Source: Candidatus Levyibacteriota bacterium (lineage in GTDB: Bacteria; Patescibacteriota; Microgenomatia; Levybacterales; UBA12049). From it: 42,761 nucleotides of DNA. Location of the stretch: assembly GCA_013816255.1 (NCBI GenBank), contig JACDET010000003.1:10303-53063 (forward strand), written 5' to 3'. A program made the translations under genes and the position numbers. Positions within the stretch are counted from its first letter, which is position 1; the number at the start of each line of letters is the position of its first letter. Under the pieces are notes generated by a model. It was not told the DNA's origin. It searched no databases and worked only from the letters and a program-made list of their open reading frames with translations. This document shows positions 1 through 8,617 of this stretch, piece by piece.

Positions 1-1027
1 CTTGATTGATCTTTGCTTCACTAAGTTTAATCATTGTTTCTTTCGGTCGTTCGGGATAGATGTCAGTGATATGGGAGGTGATCTTGGCATCTGCGATTTT
101 TTGAAAAAGTTTGATGCCCGCTACAAATGCTGTCATAACGTGTTCTGGATTTAACCCTTTCTCATTTAAGACCGCGGCTTCTGTGCGTATGCCGTGTTCC
201 ATTGATGTTTTACGGATGTGATTTGGTTCGACGCTGTCGATAAAGAAGAGAATGCGTTTGGTGTCTTTTGTCACCACACTGTTGGCAGTTCCCATGACTC
301 CAAGTAAGTCGACAATCTCGCCTTTTCCATCGTCGGCGATAATATCTCCGCCACTTAATGTATATTCGCGACCATCAAGTGTTTTGATCTTCTCACCCTT
401 TTTGGATTCACGGATATTGAGTGTATGCGTGGTTAACCGGTCATAGTCAAAGACGTGTGTTGGATGGCCAGTTTCACGCATGATGTAGTTGGTGACATCG
501 ATAACGTTATTCAAGCTTCTGATGTCAGACGATTCCAAACGGTCTTTGATAACTTGCGGAGAATCTTTGATGGTCACTTCCATGATGACCGCACAAATTC
601 TCTTGACGAGTTTTGGATCATTAGTGAATTTCATCTCAGGCCCTTTTCCTGTTCGACCTTGTGGAGAACCTTTACTCAGTAGCTTCTCGACTTCGCCAGG
701 TACCGTACGGTACTTGGCTTCGCTCGAAGAATAATTAGGCGATAGTAGTTTTGCGTCAATGCCATTTTGTGGAAGTACTGTCGCGACTTCACGAGCCAAA
801 CCCATAACTGACATCAGTTCAGGACGGTTGGTCGTGACTTCGATATCATAGACAAAGTCATTTTTATATTTTTTTCCGATTTCATCGGGATCCCGCACGG
901 AAGATACCGTCGGGACAATATGCTCCACGCCAACACTCGTTAGTGAAAGTAATTCACCAATCTTTTGCGGTTTCGCGTTTGTCTTCACATGTTCCCGTAA
1001 CCACGAGTCGAGTATTTTTATATTCAT
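1..1027 (-). CDS. pheT: Phenylalanine--tRNA ligase beta subunit (3' part truncated by window edge)
   Basis: Reverse-strand reading from ATG at 1027 gives MNIKILDSWLREHVKTNAKPQKIGELLSLTSVGVEHIV...YDIEVTTNRPEL and, at the window edge, RPKETMIKLSEAKINQ (B5-domain-like); frame appears open to base 1. Confidence 0.93.
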   Translation of the reverse strand, partial: MNIKILDSWLREHVKTNAKPQKIGELLSLTSVGVEHIVPTVSSVRDPDEIGKKYKNDFVYDIEVTTNRPELMSVMGLAREVATVLPQNGIDAKLLSPNYSSSEAKYRTVPGEVEKLLSKGSPQGRTGKGPEMKFTNDPKLVKRICAVIMEVTIKDSPQVIKDRLESSDIRSLNNVIDVTNYIMRETGHPTHVFDYDRLTTHTLNIRESKKGEKIKTLDGREYTLSGGDIIADDGKGEIVDLLGVMGTANSVVTKDTKRILFFIDSVEPNHIRKTSMEHGIRTEAAVLNEKGLNPEHVMTAFVAGIKLFQKIADAKITSHITDIYPERPKETMIKLSEAKINQ

Positions 1028-1035
1028 ATTTATTA

Positions 1036-1113
1036 AGCGTCTAGGTTCTAGCTTCTAGCGGCTGGTGATGCATTATGTTTTCCTAAACGCTAGCCGCTAG
1101 AACCTAGACGCTC
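1036..1113. repeat. Palindromic intergenic element between pheT and pheS
   Basis: gcgtctaggttctagcttctagcggctgg ... ctagccgctagaacctagacgc inverted arms. Confidence 0.7.
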
Positions 1114-1115
1114 AT

Positions 1116-2210
1116 CTAGAACTGTTGCAAGAAATCTAAATCATTTGCATAAAGTACTCGTATATCATCGAGTTTCACTCCTTCTTTCATCATAAGGACC
1201 CGCTCAATTCCCCAGCCAAATGCAAAGCCAGTGTACTTCTCTGGATCTACTCCACCATATTTTAGTACATTCGGATGTACCATTCCTGCTCCTCCAAGTT
1301 CTAGCCAACCTTCTTTGCAAAGTCTGCATCCTTTTCCGAGGCAAACTCCACAACTGATATCGACTTCAAATGATGGTTCGGTGAATTGGAAATGATACGG
1401 GCGGATGCGTGCTTTTCTTTGTTCTCCGAAATATGATTTGACGAAGAAGTCCAACGTGCCTTTGAGGTCCGCGATCGATACATCTTCAGCGACGACCAAT
1501 CCTTCAAATTGATGAAAGGTTGGCGTGTGACTGACGTCTGATTGGCGGCGATAGCATTTGGCGATGTTGAGCATCCTGATATTTACGTCATCCTGAACTT
1601 GTTTCAGGATCTTCTTATTTGTTGGGGATCCCGAAACAAGTTCGGGATGACTATACTTTTCCATTTCTCGCACTTGTCCTGATGATGTATGTGGAGTCAG
1701 GAGAACACTGCCTTTTTTATTATCTGGTTTTTGTTGGATGAAAAATGTCTCCCAATCATCGCGTGCTGGATGATTGTCGGGGAAGTTGAGACTTGTGAAG
1801 GCGTACCAATCCCATTCGATTTCAGGATGACGTACTCTTTTGAATCCGATACTATTAAATATCGTGGTTATCTCGCGGATGGCTTGGGTTACCAGATGGA
1901 GATGTCCGAGTGCTGGTCTGATACCTGGTTCTGTGACGTCGAGTGCTGGGCGAGTAGATACTTTAATTTCTTTGAGTTCCTGCTGCTTGTTCTTGAGTGT
2001 ATCTTCGATGATTGTTTTGACTTCATTGACGACTCTTCCGGCTTCAGGTTTTTGATCTGCTGGAATAGTTTTCATCTCTTTCATAGCTTCAGTCAGTGTT
2101 CCGTTGCGGCCTAGGAATTGGAGGCGGAGTTCTTCAAGTTCTGCCAAGGATTTGGCATCGATAATAAGTGACAGGGCGGTGTTTTTGATTTGTAAAAGTT
2201 TTTCTTTCAT
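1116..2210 (-). CDS. pheS: Phenylalanine--tRNA ligase alpha subunit
   Basis: Class II aaRS motifs (LTPHTSSGQVR, YRRQSDVSHTPTFHQFEGLVV, GWGIERVLM). Start placed at MKEKLLQIKNTAL (2210); the upstream part of the 428 aa ORF is intergenic read-through. Confidence 0.95.
   Translation of the reverse strand: MKEKLLQIKNTALSLIIDAKSLAELEELRLQFLGRNGTLTEAMKEMKTIPADQKPEAGRVVNEVKTIIEDTLKNKQQELKEIKVSTRPALDVTEPGIRPALGHLHLVTQAIREITTIFNSIGFKRVRHPEIEWDWYAFTSLNFPDNHPARDDWETFFIQQKPDNKKGSVLLTPHTSSGQVREMEKYSHPELVSGSPTNKKILKQVQDDVNIRMLNIAKCYRRQSDVSHTPTFHQFEGLVVAEDVSIADLKGTLDFFVKSYFGEQRKARIRPYHFQFTEPSFEVDISCGVCLGKGCRLCKEGWLELGGAGMVHPNVLKYGGVDPEKYTGFAFGWGIERVLMMKEGVKLDDIRVLYANDLDFLQQF
1585..1652. repeat. Palindromic repeat of the GTCATCCTGA...TCAGGATGAC type inserted in frame inside pheS
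   Basis: tcatcctgaacttgtttcaggatc...gatcccgaaacaagttcgggatga; translated as SHPELVSGSPTNKKILKQVQDDV between conserved PheS segments. Confidence 0.85.
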
Positions 2211-2249
2211 AGATTTGTTTATTATAATACTTATTTGTTGTAGCAACAA

Positions 2250-2400
2250 CGCTTCTTTGTACTTTTGGCCGCAAAAGTACCAAAACTCTGTCCGCTCGTG
2301 AAGTCGGGTTACAATTATTCCATTCGCTTGTCGGGGGAAACGTTGCCCTCTCCGGCACAAGGCCGGCGGTCCCCCTGACGACTCATTCCATAATTGCTTC
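2250..2400. repeat. Structured intergenic element upstream of pheS (two palindromic modules)
   Basis: tttgtacttttggccgcaaaagtacc palindrome followed by a GC-rich hairpin region cgggggaaacgttgccctctccggcacaaggccggcggtccccctg. Confidence 0.5.
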
Positions 2401-2449
2401 ACGCCCTTTGTTCAACGCTACCAAACATATTTATAGAAATATTTTATAT

Positions 2450-3034
2450 TTATTTCTTCACCAACAAAAACGTTGTGAAGTTGTCTTTTTTGTCTTGGAG
2501 ACCGGTTTCTATTACGCTAAGTCCGTATACTTGCGCCAATACTTGGCTTCCCATGACTGCCACGTTCGCAGGGAGTTTCTTTTGGGATAAGTGCTCGGCA
2601 ATCTTTGCGTGATCGATGAATTCTCCTTCACCGACGATTTGTTTAAGATGAGGATATTTCTCAGCAAGTTTTGTTTTGCATTGGGCGAAAACTTGTGGAT
2701 GCGCCATGACTGTATCGATCTTTTCAATCGTTGCGTCAGTTCGGATCATCAGTGCATGTTCGATTTGCATTTTGTAGTCTGCTACCAATTCGAAATTATA
2801 CTTCCCCATTGCACGGACACTTTCATGGACGACGCCACCGAGTGAATTATGAACTGCAAATTGTCCCTTATCGATTGTTCTATCGCTGAGTTCTTTAAGA
2901 ACGTTTTCTGAGGTGTGGAGATATTTGATGTAACAGTTTTGGAGATTATTCGTTTTAACAAACATCAAAACAGCCTCTTCATTGAAGCTTCCGCGACCGC
3001 CTTGGATTCCGATGGTTAGTTTGTTATTTGTCAT
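2450..3034 (-). CDS. Prephenate dehydratase-like protein without ACT domain
   Basis: IGIQGGRGSFNEEA N-terminus, MAHPQVFAQC, terminal DNFTTFLLVKK resembling the PDT TRF region; start at MTNNKL (3034). Confidence 0.8.
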   Translation of the reverse strand: MTNNKLTIGIQGGRGSFNEEAVLMFVKTNNLQNCYIKYLHTSENVLKELSDRTIDKGQFAVHNSLGGVVHESVRAMGKYNFELVADYKMQIEHALMIRTDATIEKIDTVMAHPQVFAQCKTKLAEKYPHLKQIVGEGEFIDHAKIAEHLSQKKLPANVAVMGSQVLAQVYGLSVIETGLQDKKDNFTTFLLVKK

Positions 3035-3041
3035 ATTGCAC

Positions 3042-3140
3042 GTCATTGCGAGAAGTGAAGCGACGAAGCAATCCTCTACTCCATCTGTAACCTGGTGGAG
3101 ATTGCCACGTCATGCATTATCATGCTTTCCTCGCAATGAC
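3042..3140. repeat. Dispersed palindromic repeat (GTCATTGCGAG...CTCGCAATGAC)
   Basis: gtcattgcgagaagtgaagcgacgaagcaatcc ... tcctcgcaatgac. Confidence 0.8.
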
Positions 3141-3160
3141 GAAATAGCCTTAGACTCCGC

Positions 3161-4312
3161 CTAGGCAAAATATGTATCAATCTCGTCAATAGTACCACAA
3201 ATACTTACTCTCACAAACCTGTCACCATTTTTTCCAAATGCTGTTCCAGGTGTTACCAATATTTGTTTTTCCTGAAGGAGTTTCATGCTGTATGTCCATG
3301 AATTAGTTTCGGTATTTGGGATCTTGGCCCAGATGTATAAGCTTGCTTTTGGTAATGTGCTTTGTAATCCTAATTTTGATAAATATGTCGCCACTGTTTT
3401 ACGCCGCGCGTCATACGTTCTGATCATATTCTCATGCCATGCAACATCCTTGTGGGTAAGTGCATATGCACCAAGCTTTTGCATTGGGATTGCGAGGCCT
3501 GAATCCATTTGGGATTTTACTTTGGCTAGGGACGCGATGATATCTTTATTTCCGACGATCCAACCGATGCGATATCCGGCAAATGAATATGCTTTTGAGA
3601 AAGAATTTATTTCGACAGCGACTTCTTTGGCACCTTCAATTTGCAATATGCTTGGCGCGACGTATCCGTCAAATGTGATTTCTGAATACGCATTATCATA
3701 AATGATGAAGATATTGTGTTCTTTGGCAAAGGCAATAAGTTGTTCAAGTTCTTCGAGTGTTGCTATTTGTCCAAGGGGATTGGATGGGAAGTTGACCCAC
3801 ATGAATTTTGTTTTGGCGGTTACTTTTGATTTGAGTTCCCTCATATCTATTTTGTACTCATTTGTGGGGAGTAAATCATAGGTGATGACTTTTGCGCCGA
3901 CCATCAGAGCCGGACCTGCGAATCCTTGGTATCCTGGATCAGGTGTCAGGACTTCATCTCCTTTGTTGAGAAACGCCAATGGCAGCATACCAATCGCGTC
4001 TTTTTCTCCAATCAATTGATAGACTTCATCGGATTCTAAATCCACACCAAACCGCTTTTTATGCCATGCAATGAGTGCATCTCTGAATTCGGGTCGTGGA
4101 CCATATCCTGGATAGATATGTGCGTCTGGTTCGGCGATATATTCTTGGAGTTTGGCAATATATTTCTTACTTGGCTTTATATTTGGATTGCCTGTACCGA
4201 GATTCAAGACGTTGCGTCCTGATTGTTTTTCAACCTCCATGACTGCTTTGTTGAGTTTTGAGAAAATATATTCAGGAAAGTTTTCTAATCGTTTGGCTGG
4301 TGTGATATTCAT
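3161..4312 (-). CDS. Class I/II PLP aminotransferase (LL-DAP/aspartate/aromatic aminotransferase-like)
   Basis: LNLGTGNPN, YPGYGPRPEFRDAL, FPSNPLGQIA, YDNAYSEI, NSFSKAYSFAGYRIGW (PLP lysine). Start at MNITPAKRL (4312). Confidence 0.88.
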   Translation of the reverse strand: MNITPAKRLENFPEYIFSKLNKAVMEVEKQSGRNVLNLGTGNPNIKPSKKYIAKLQEYIAEPDAHIYPGYGPRPEFRDALIAWHKKRFGVDLESDEVYQLIGEKDAIGMLPLAFLNKGDEVLTPDPGYQGFAGPALMVGAKVITYDLLPTNEYKIDMRELKSKVTAKTKFMWVNFPSNPLGQIATLEELEQLIAFAKEHNIFIIYDNAYSEITFDGYVAPSILQIEGAKEVAVEINSFSKAYSFAGYRIGWIVGNKDIIASLAKVKSQMDSGLAIPMQKLGAYALTHKDVAWHENMIRTYDARRKTVATYLSKLGLQSTLPKASLYIWAKIPNTETNSWTYSMKLLQEKQILVTPGTAFGKNGDRFVRVSICGTIDEIDTYFA

Positions 4313-4327
4313 AAGTATATTTATATT

Positions 4328-4403
4328 GTCATTGCGAGGAACGAAGTGAAGAAGCAATCCCTATTAGTAGAGATTGCCGCGTCGTTTCACTCCTCGCAAT
4401 GAC
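4328..4403. repeat. Dispersed palindromic repeat (GTCATTGCGAG...CTCGCAATGAC)
   Basis: gtcattgcgaggaacgaagtgaagaagcaatccc ... tcctcgcaatgac. Confidence 0.8.
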
Positions 4404-4408
4404 AATTA

Positions 4409-4690
4409 TTATTTGTTACTCCTTTCTTCAAGTATTAGAGCGTGCTTATGAATTTTTTCATAAATCTCCCGTACCAAATCCTGAGACAGGTCTAGATCGT
4501 TTCCTTTTGCCAACTTATCTTCTAATACTTCCTGCCACCGCTTAGGATCAAGCGGCAGAATATCACGTTCTTTTTTATATAATCCGACTTTTTTGACAAC
4601 CTCCATCCGCTCTGCTAGTGCTTCAAGCAGTTTTTTATCAGCAACATCTATCTCGTGACGCATTTGTTCTAAAATATATTTTTTATCCAT
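4409..4690 (-). CDS. Chorismate mutase type II (AroQ class) domain protein
   Basis: RHEIDVADKKLLEALAERMEVVKKVGLYKKERDILPLDPKRWQEVLE; 93 aa helical AroQ pattern. Confidence 0.85.
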   Translation of the reverse strand: MDKKYILEQMRHEIDVADKKLLEALAERMEVVKKVGLYKKERDILPLDPKRWQEVLEDKLAKGNDLDLSQDLVREIYEKIHKHALILEERSNK

Positions 4691-4780
4691 TATTTTGTAT
4701 TTACTAATTATTTTAACACGCTTTAGTTCATTGCCGGAGCAAATGTATGATTTACCCCGGCAATACTTATTTGTTTCATA

Positions 4781-5197
4781 CTAACTACGGAACGATATTA
4801 CTCCGCTTTTGCTTCTAACAGCTGAGGGTTGATTCATTACAGTTGGTTTTCGGTATTTGCTTGTAAGGGCTGTTGCATCAACTAATATTGTCACATCTTC
4901 GACTAATTCTGTCTCACCAATGCCGTTATTATCTAAATGCACCTCCACAGTCTCACCATGTAAGTGACGAGCACGAACTTTTATATGAGATTCTTTTTCT
5001 CCTGGTAGTACATTACTTGTATCCATTCCTACTCCAGTTGGCATTAGAGGAGAATTATAAAAGGTTCTTCTCCATTGTGGAATATCTGCAATACGATTTT
5101 CCCAAACAACTTCTCCTCCACCTCGTGCTTTGTATTGTACTGTTACACTATCTTTTGGACGGAATTGTCCTATTGAGTCTGTTTTACGTTCTGTCAT
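4781..5197 (-). CDS. Hypothetical protein
   Basis: Start at MTERKTDSIGQF with strong Shine-Dalgarno GGAGGTGATTATTATG. Confidence 0.65.
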   Translation of the reverse strand: MTERKTDSIGQFRPKDSVTVQYKARGGGEVVWENRIADIPQWRRTFYNSPLMPTGVGMDTSNVLPGEKESHIKVRARHLHGETVEVHLDNNGIGETELVEDVTILVDATALTSKYRKPTVMNQPSAVRSKSGVISFRS

Positions 5198-5217
5198 AAT
5201 AATCACCTCCTTACATT

Positions 5218-5254
5218 GGACCTCACCCTGACCCTCTCCTGCGAGGAGAGGGAA
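5218..5254. repeat. Small palindromic repeat (CCTCACCCTGACCCTCTCC...GGAGAGGG)
   Basis: cctcaccctgaccctctcctgcgaggagaggg. Confidence 0.55.
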
Positions 5255-5265
5255 CATTGTTTAGA

Positions 5266-5293
5266 CCATAAAAAAACCTCCCTTCTGGGGAGG
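5266..5293 (-). terminator. Rho-independent terminator downstream of rplT
   Basis: Minus strand ACCTCCCCAGAAGGGAGGTTTTTTT. Confidence 0.75.
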
Positions 5294-5410
5294 TGTATGA
5301 GTGTTCCTGGTTTGTGTTTTCGTTTAGGCGAAAGCACCACTCAACCTCCCGGTTGGGGAAGTAAAGTAAAACCAAAAATAAGCTATGTTTTGCATTGTCA
5401 TATTATTAAT

Positions 5411-5491
5411 GTCATTCCGAACTTGTTTCGGAATTCCCAATTAGTATGGGATCCTGAAACGAGTTCTCCCCATTCGGGGACTTAGGATGAC
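5411..5491. repeat. Dispersed palindromic repeat
   Basis: gtcattccgaacttgtttcggaattccc ... gatcctgaaacgagttctccccattcggggacttaggatgac. Confidence 0.75.
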
Positions 5492-5502
5492 AAGGAAAAG
5501 GT

Positions 5503-5853
5503 TTATGCAGTTCTTACTGCGTCTACTACTTTTTTAAATGCTTGTGGATCTTCAACGATGAGGTTACTCAACATTTTTCGATCCAATGCGATGTTTGCTT
5601 TTTGGAGCTTATTGATGAAAACACTGTAGGAGATGTTTTCTTTTTTGACAGCTTCTGAGATGCGGACAATCCACAATGTGCGGAAATCTTGCTTTCTCAG
5701 CTTTCGGCCGTGGAATGCGTATGCACCTGCGTGCAGACTTGCTTCTTTAGCGACTTTGACCAATTTACTTTTTGTTCCACGATAGCCCTTTGTCAGAGAC
5801 AAAAGTTTATTGTGTTTTCTTCGTGATACGACTCCTCTTTTAATTCTTGACAT
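5503..5853 (-). CDS. rplT: 50S ribosomal protein L20
   Basis: MSRIKRGVVSRRKHNKLLSLTKGYRG...RKLRKQDFRTLWIVRI. Confidence 0.97.
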   Translation of the reverse strand: MSRIKRGVVSRRKHNKLLSLTKGYRGTKSKLVKVAKEASLHAGAYAFHGRKLRKQDFRTLWIVRISEAVKKENISYSVFINKLQKANIALDRKMLSNLIVEDPQAFKKVVDAVRTA

Positions 5854-5867
5854 AATAGTTCTTTCTT

Positions 5868-5930
5868 GTCATTCCGAATTTATTTCGGAATCCCCATTTA
5901 TTGGAGATCCTGAAACGAGTTCAGGATGAC
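5868..5930. repeat. Dispersed palindromic repeat
   Basis: gtcattccgaatttatttcggaatcccc ... gatcctgaaacgagttcaggatgac. Confidence 0.8.
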
Positions 5931-5932
5931 AG

Positions 5933-6136
5933 TTAGGCTGCGCCCATCATTTGCTTTATTTTCTTTGCAAAGGTTGCGTTCAATTGTGCTGGTTCTTTCA
6001 GTCTTCTTAGTCTTCTCTTTGATTTACCAAGCTTTAAATGGCCTCCAAATTGGTGACCGTGCATAACTTTACCGGTTTTTGTGATCTTAAACCGTTTTGT
6101 TACTGCGCTTTTTGTTTTTTTCTTTAATTTTGCCAT
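5933..6136 (-). CDS. rpmI: 50S ribosomal protein L35
   Basis: MAKLKKKTKSAVTKRFKITKTGKVMHGHQFGGHLKLGKSKRRLRRL. Confidence 0.95.
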   Translation of the reverse strand: MAKLKKKTKSAVTKRFKITKTGKVMHGHQFGGHLKLGKSKRRLRRLKEPAQLNATFAKKIKQMMGAA

Positions 6137-6155
6137 AATTCATTATTCTTTCTCT

Positions 6156-6223
6156 GTCATTCTGAACCCGTTTATCGGGTAAAGAATCTCATACCTGGGA
6201 TCCTTCGCTTTGCTCAGGATGAC
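6156..6223. repeat. Dispersed palindromic repeat overlapping the 3' end of infC
   Basis: gtcattctgaacccgtttatcgggtaaagaatctc...gatccttcgctttgctcaggatgac. Confidence 0.75.
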
Positions 6224-6822
6224 ACTTCCTTTTTAGATTCCTCGGTTTTACTTGGAACGACTGGCTCTTCTTCTTTTGCTTTCTTTCCTTTTTCAACTGA
6301 AAGCAATGCGACCATTTGTCTTCCTTCGAACTTTGGATCGCGGTCGACTTTTGATATATCTTGTAATGCGTCAACCACTTTATAGATCACTTGCCTTCCG
6401 AATTCGGAGCGAGTGATCTGTCTTCCTCTGAATTTTACCACTAATCGAACTTTGTCTCCATCTTCAAGAAATTCCCGTCCGCGTCTGATCATCACTTGAA
6501 GATCATTGTCAGACATGAAAGGCCCAAGGCGTATTTCCTTGGTTTCAGAAGTTTTCGCTTTCTTCTTTTCTTCCTGTTTCTTCTTCGATAGTTGGTACAA
6601 GAACTTGTTGTAGTCGATTATCTTCGCAACCGGTGGTTTGGCCATCGGTGCAACTTCGACTAAATCAAGATCCTGTTCATGGGCAAGCCGTAATGCTTCT
6701 TCTTTGGTTAATACCCCAATTTGTTTTCCTTCAACATCCAACACCCGAAGGGGAGATGCGTAGATACGATTATTGGTTCGGTATCGTTTCTCTTGCTGTT
6801 TGTATTTAGGTCTTTTTTGCAA
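6214..6822 (-). CDS. infC: Translation initiation factor IF-3, TTG start
   Basis: RTNNRIYASPLRVLDVEGKQIGVLTKEEAL...KVRLVVKFRGRQITRSEFG; starts TTG CAA AAA AGA inside the thrS 3' end. Confidence 0.95.
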   Translation of the reverse strand: MQKRPKYKQQEKRYRTNNRIYASPLRVLDVEGKQIGVLTKEEALRLAHEQDLDLVEVAPMAKPPVAKIIDYNKFLYQLSKKKQEEKKKAKTSETKEIRLGPFMSDNDLQVMIRRGREFLEDGDKVRLVVKFRGRQITRSEFGRQVIYKVVDALQDISKVDRDPKFEGRQMVALLSVEKGKKAKEEEPVVPSKTEESKKEVSS

Positions 6823-8530
6823 TGTTTTCTTGTATAAGGTTTAGAAACGAAGCTGTCTTGATTTGACCAAGATCCTCTCCATCTCTTTTACGCACAGAGA
6901 TTGCCGACTCGACAATTTCTTTGTCCCCTATTATACCCATAAAAGGTACTTTTTGTAAAGTAGCGTCTCGTATTTTGGCTTGCAGCCGTTCAGATCGTGT
7001 ATCCATTTCAGCTCTGATGCCTGCATTCTGAAGCTGATCTATAACTTTTTGCCCAAATTCGATATGCCTGTCAGCAATCGGCAAAAGGACCACTTGCACT
7101 GGCGCAAGCCATACTGGGAACGCTCCGGCGTAATGTTCTGTGAGAATTCCAATGAATCGTTCAACCGAACCGATGATTGTTCGATGGATTATGACTGGTC
7201 TTTTTGCTGTGCCATCTGAATCAATGTATTCTATATTAAATGTCTCAGGCATTTGAAAATCAAGTTGAAGTGTCCCGCATTGCCATGTACGTCCAAGTGA
7301 ATCCTCTAATTGATAATCAATTTTTGGACCATAGAAGGCTCCATCTTTTTCTTTGAGCAAAATTTCGAGTCCAGCTTTTTCCATCGCAGCTTTTAATGTC
7401 TTTTCAGCACGATCCCAGGTCTCTAATTTCCCCATGTAATTATCAGGTCGTGTTGAGAGATATGCTTTGAATTTCAAACCGAACCCTGCATAGATATCAC
7501 TTACCAAAGCAATCAATCCTTCCAAGGCTTCATCAATAGCATCTTCTGTAACAAAAAGATGTGCATCATCTTGTGTCGCTTGCATAACCCGAAACATTCC
7601 ATTGAGTTCACCTGATTGTTCTTTGCGAGTGATAAGCCCATATTCAGAAAGCCGAAGTGGTAAGTCCCGATATGATCGAAGTGAGGATTTATACACTTGG
7701 ATCATACCTGGGCAATTCATAGGTTTTAGACCAAAGAGTTTGTCATCTTCGTAAATGGTTGAGAACATATCTTTTTGATAATGATCCCAGTGGCCTGATT
7801 GTTTAAAGATACTCACATCCATCATTGTTGGCGTGAGAACTTCTTTATAGCCATATTCGAGTTGGAGTTTGCGTGAAAAAGCCAAGAGTTCATTACGCAG
7901 AATCATACCTTTAGGATGCCAAAAAGGCATACCTGGTGCTTCAGGTTGGAAATGGAAGAGGTCTAGTTCTCTTCCTAATTTGCGGTGATCACGCTTCTTT
8001 GCCTCTTCAAGCATCGTGAGATGATTTTCAAGTTCTTTTTGTTTTGGATACGCAGTCCCATAAATACGAGTAAGCATCTTATTCTTTTCACTCCCCCGCC
8101 AATAAGCTCCAGCTATAGAAAGGAGTTTAAATGCACCGATGTCTTTTTGTGGTTTTGCACTGTGACCTCCACGGCAGAGATCTTCAAAGTCTCCAGCCTT
8201 ATAAAAAGTCAACTTTTCACCTTTTGCGACGATCTCATCGATAAGTTCTCTCTTATATTCATTATTTTTATAAAACTCTTTTGCCTCTTTCTCGGTCACT
8301 TCACGATGTGAGAACGTTTCCCAAGTCTTAAGAGTAGCTGCCATTTCTTTCTCAATCTTCGGCAAATCATCTTCAGTCAAAGGATGCGTGAAATCTAAAT
8401 CATAATAAAACCCAGTATCAATCGCGGGTCCAATGGTGAGTTTGGTATTGGGATAAAGCTTTAAGACAGCCGCCGCCAGCAAATGCGCCGCCGAATGCCG
8501 CAGTTCCTTTAGATATTCTTCGTTGCTCAT
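6806..8530 (-). CDS. thrS: Threonine--tRNA ligase lacking the N-terminal TGS domain
   Basis: ThrRS motifs (LRHSAAHLLAAAV, GFYYDLDF, LKPMNCPGMIQVYKSSLRSYRDLPLR, GSVERFIGILTEHYAGAFPVWLAPVQV); starts directly at the editing domain. Confidence 0.97.
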   Translation of the reverse strand: MSNEEYLKELRHSAAHLLAAAVLKLYPNTKLTIGPAIDTGFYYDLDFTHPLTEDDLPKIEKEMAATLKTWETFSHREVTEKEAKEFYKNNEYKRELIDEIVAKGEKLTFYKAGDFEDLCRGGHSAKPQKDIGAFKLLSIAGAYWRGSEKNKMLTRIYGTAYPKQKELENHLTMLEEAKKRDHRKLGRELDLFHFQPEAPGMPFWHPKGMILRNELLAFSRKLQLEYGYKEVLTPTMMDVSIFKQSGHWDHYQKDMFSTIYEDDKLFGLKPMNCPGMIQVYKSSLRSYRDLPLRLSEYGLITRKEQSGELNGMFRVMQATQDDAHLFVTEDAIDEALEGLIALVSDIYAGFGLKFKAYLSTRPDNYMGKLETWDRAEKTLKAAMEKAGLEILLKEKDGAFYGPKIDYQLEDSLGRTWQCGTLQLDFQMPETFNIEYIDSDGTAKRPVIIHRTIIGSVERFIGILTEHYAGAFPVWLAPVQVVLLPIADRHIEFGQKVIDQLQNAGIRAEMDTRSERLQAKIRDATLQKVPFMGIIGDKEIVESAISVRKRDGEDLGQIKTASFLNLIQENIAKKT

Positions 8531-8582
8531 ATAGGCATTATAGTAAAAACTGGTGTATTTATAAAGAGTGAGGATTGGGATA

Positions 8583-8617
8583 TTGCACTATAGGCTTATA
8601 GTATGTATAATACTTTT
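8583..8617 (+). promoter_or_regulatory. Sigma70-type promoter with ATG 6 nt after the -10 (leaderless); palindrome CTATAGGCTTATAG in spacer
   Basis: TTGCAC-N17-TATAAT-ACTTTT-ATG. Confidence 0.65.

Noticed and set aside
252-734. Three short plus-strand ORFs (252..446, 455..682, 489..734)
   Set aside because: Antisense to pheT, no protein-like features
1689-2301. Plus-strand ORFs antisense to pheS (1689..2114, 1840..2055, 2104..2301)
   Set aside because: Shadow ORFs opposite a clear essential gene
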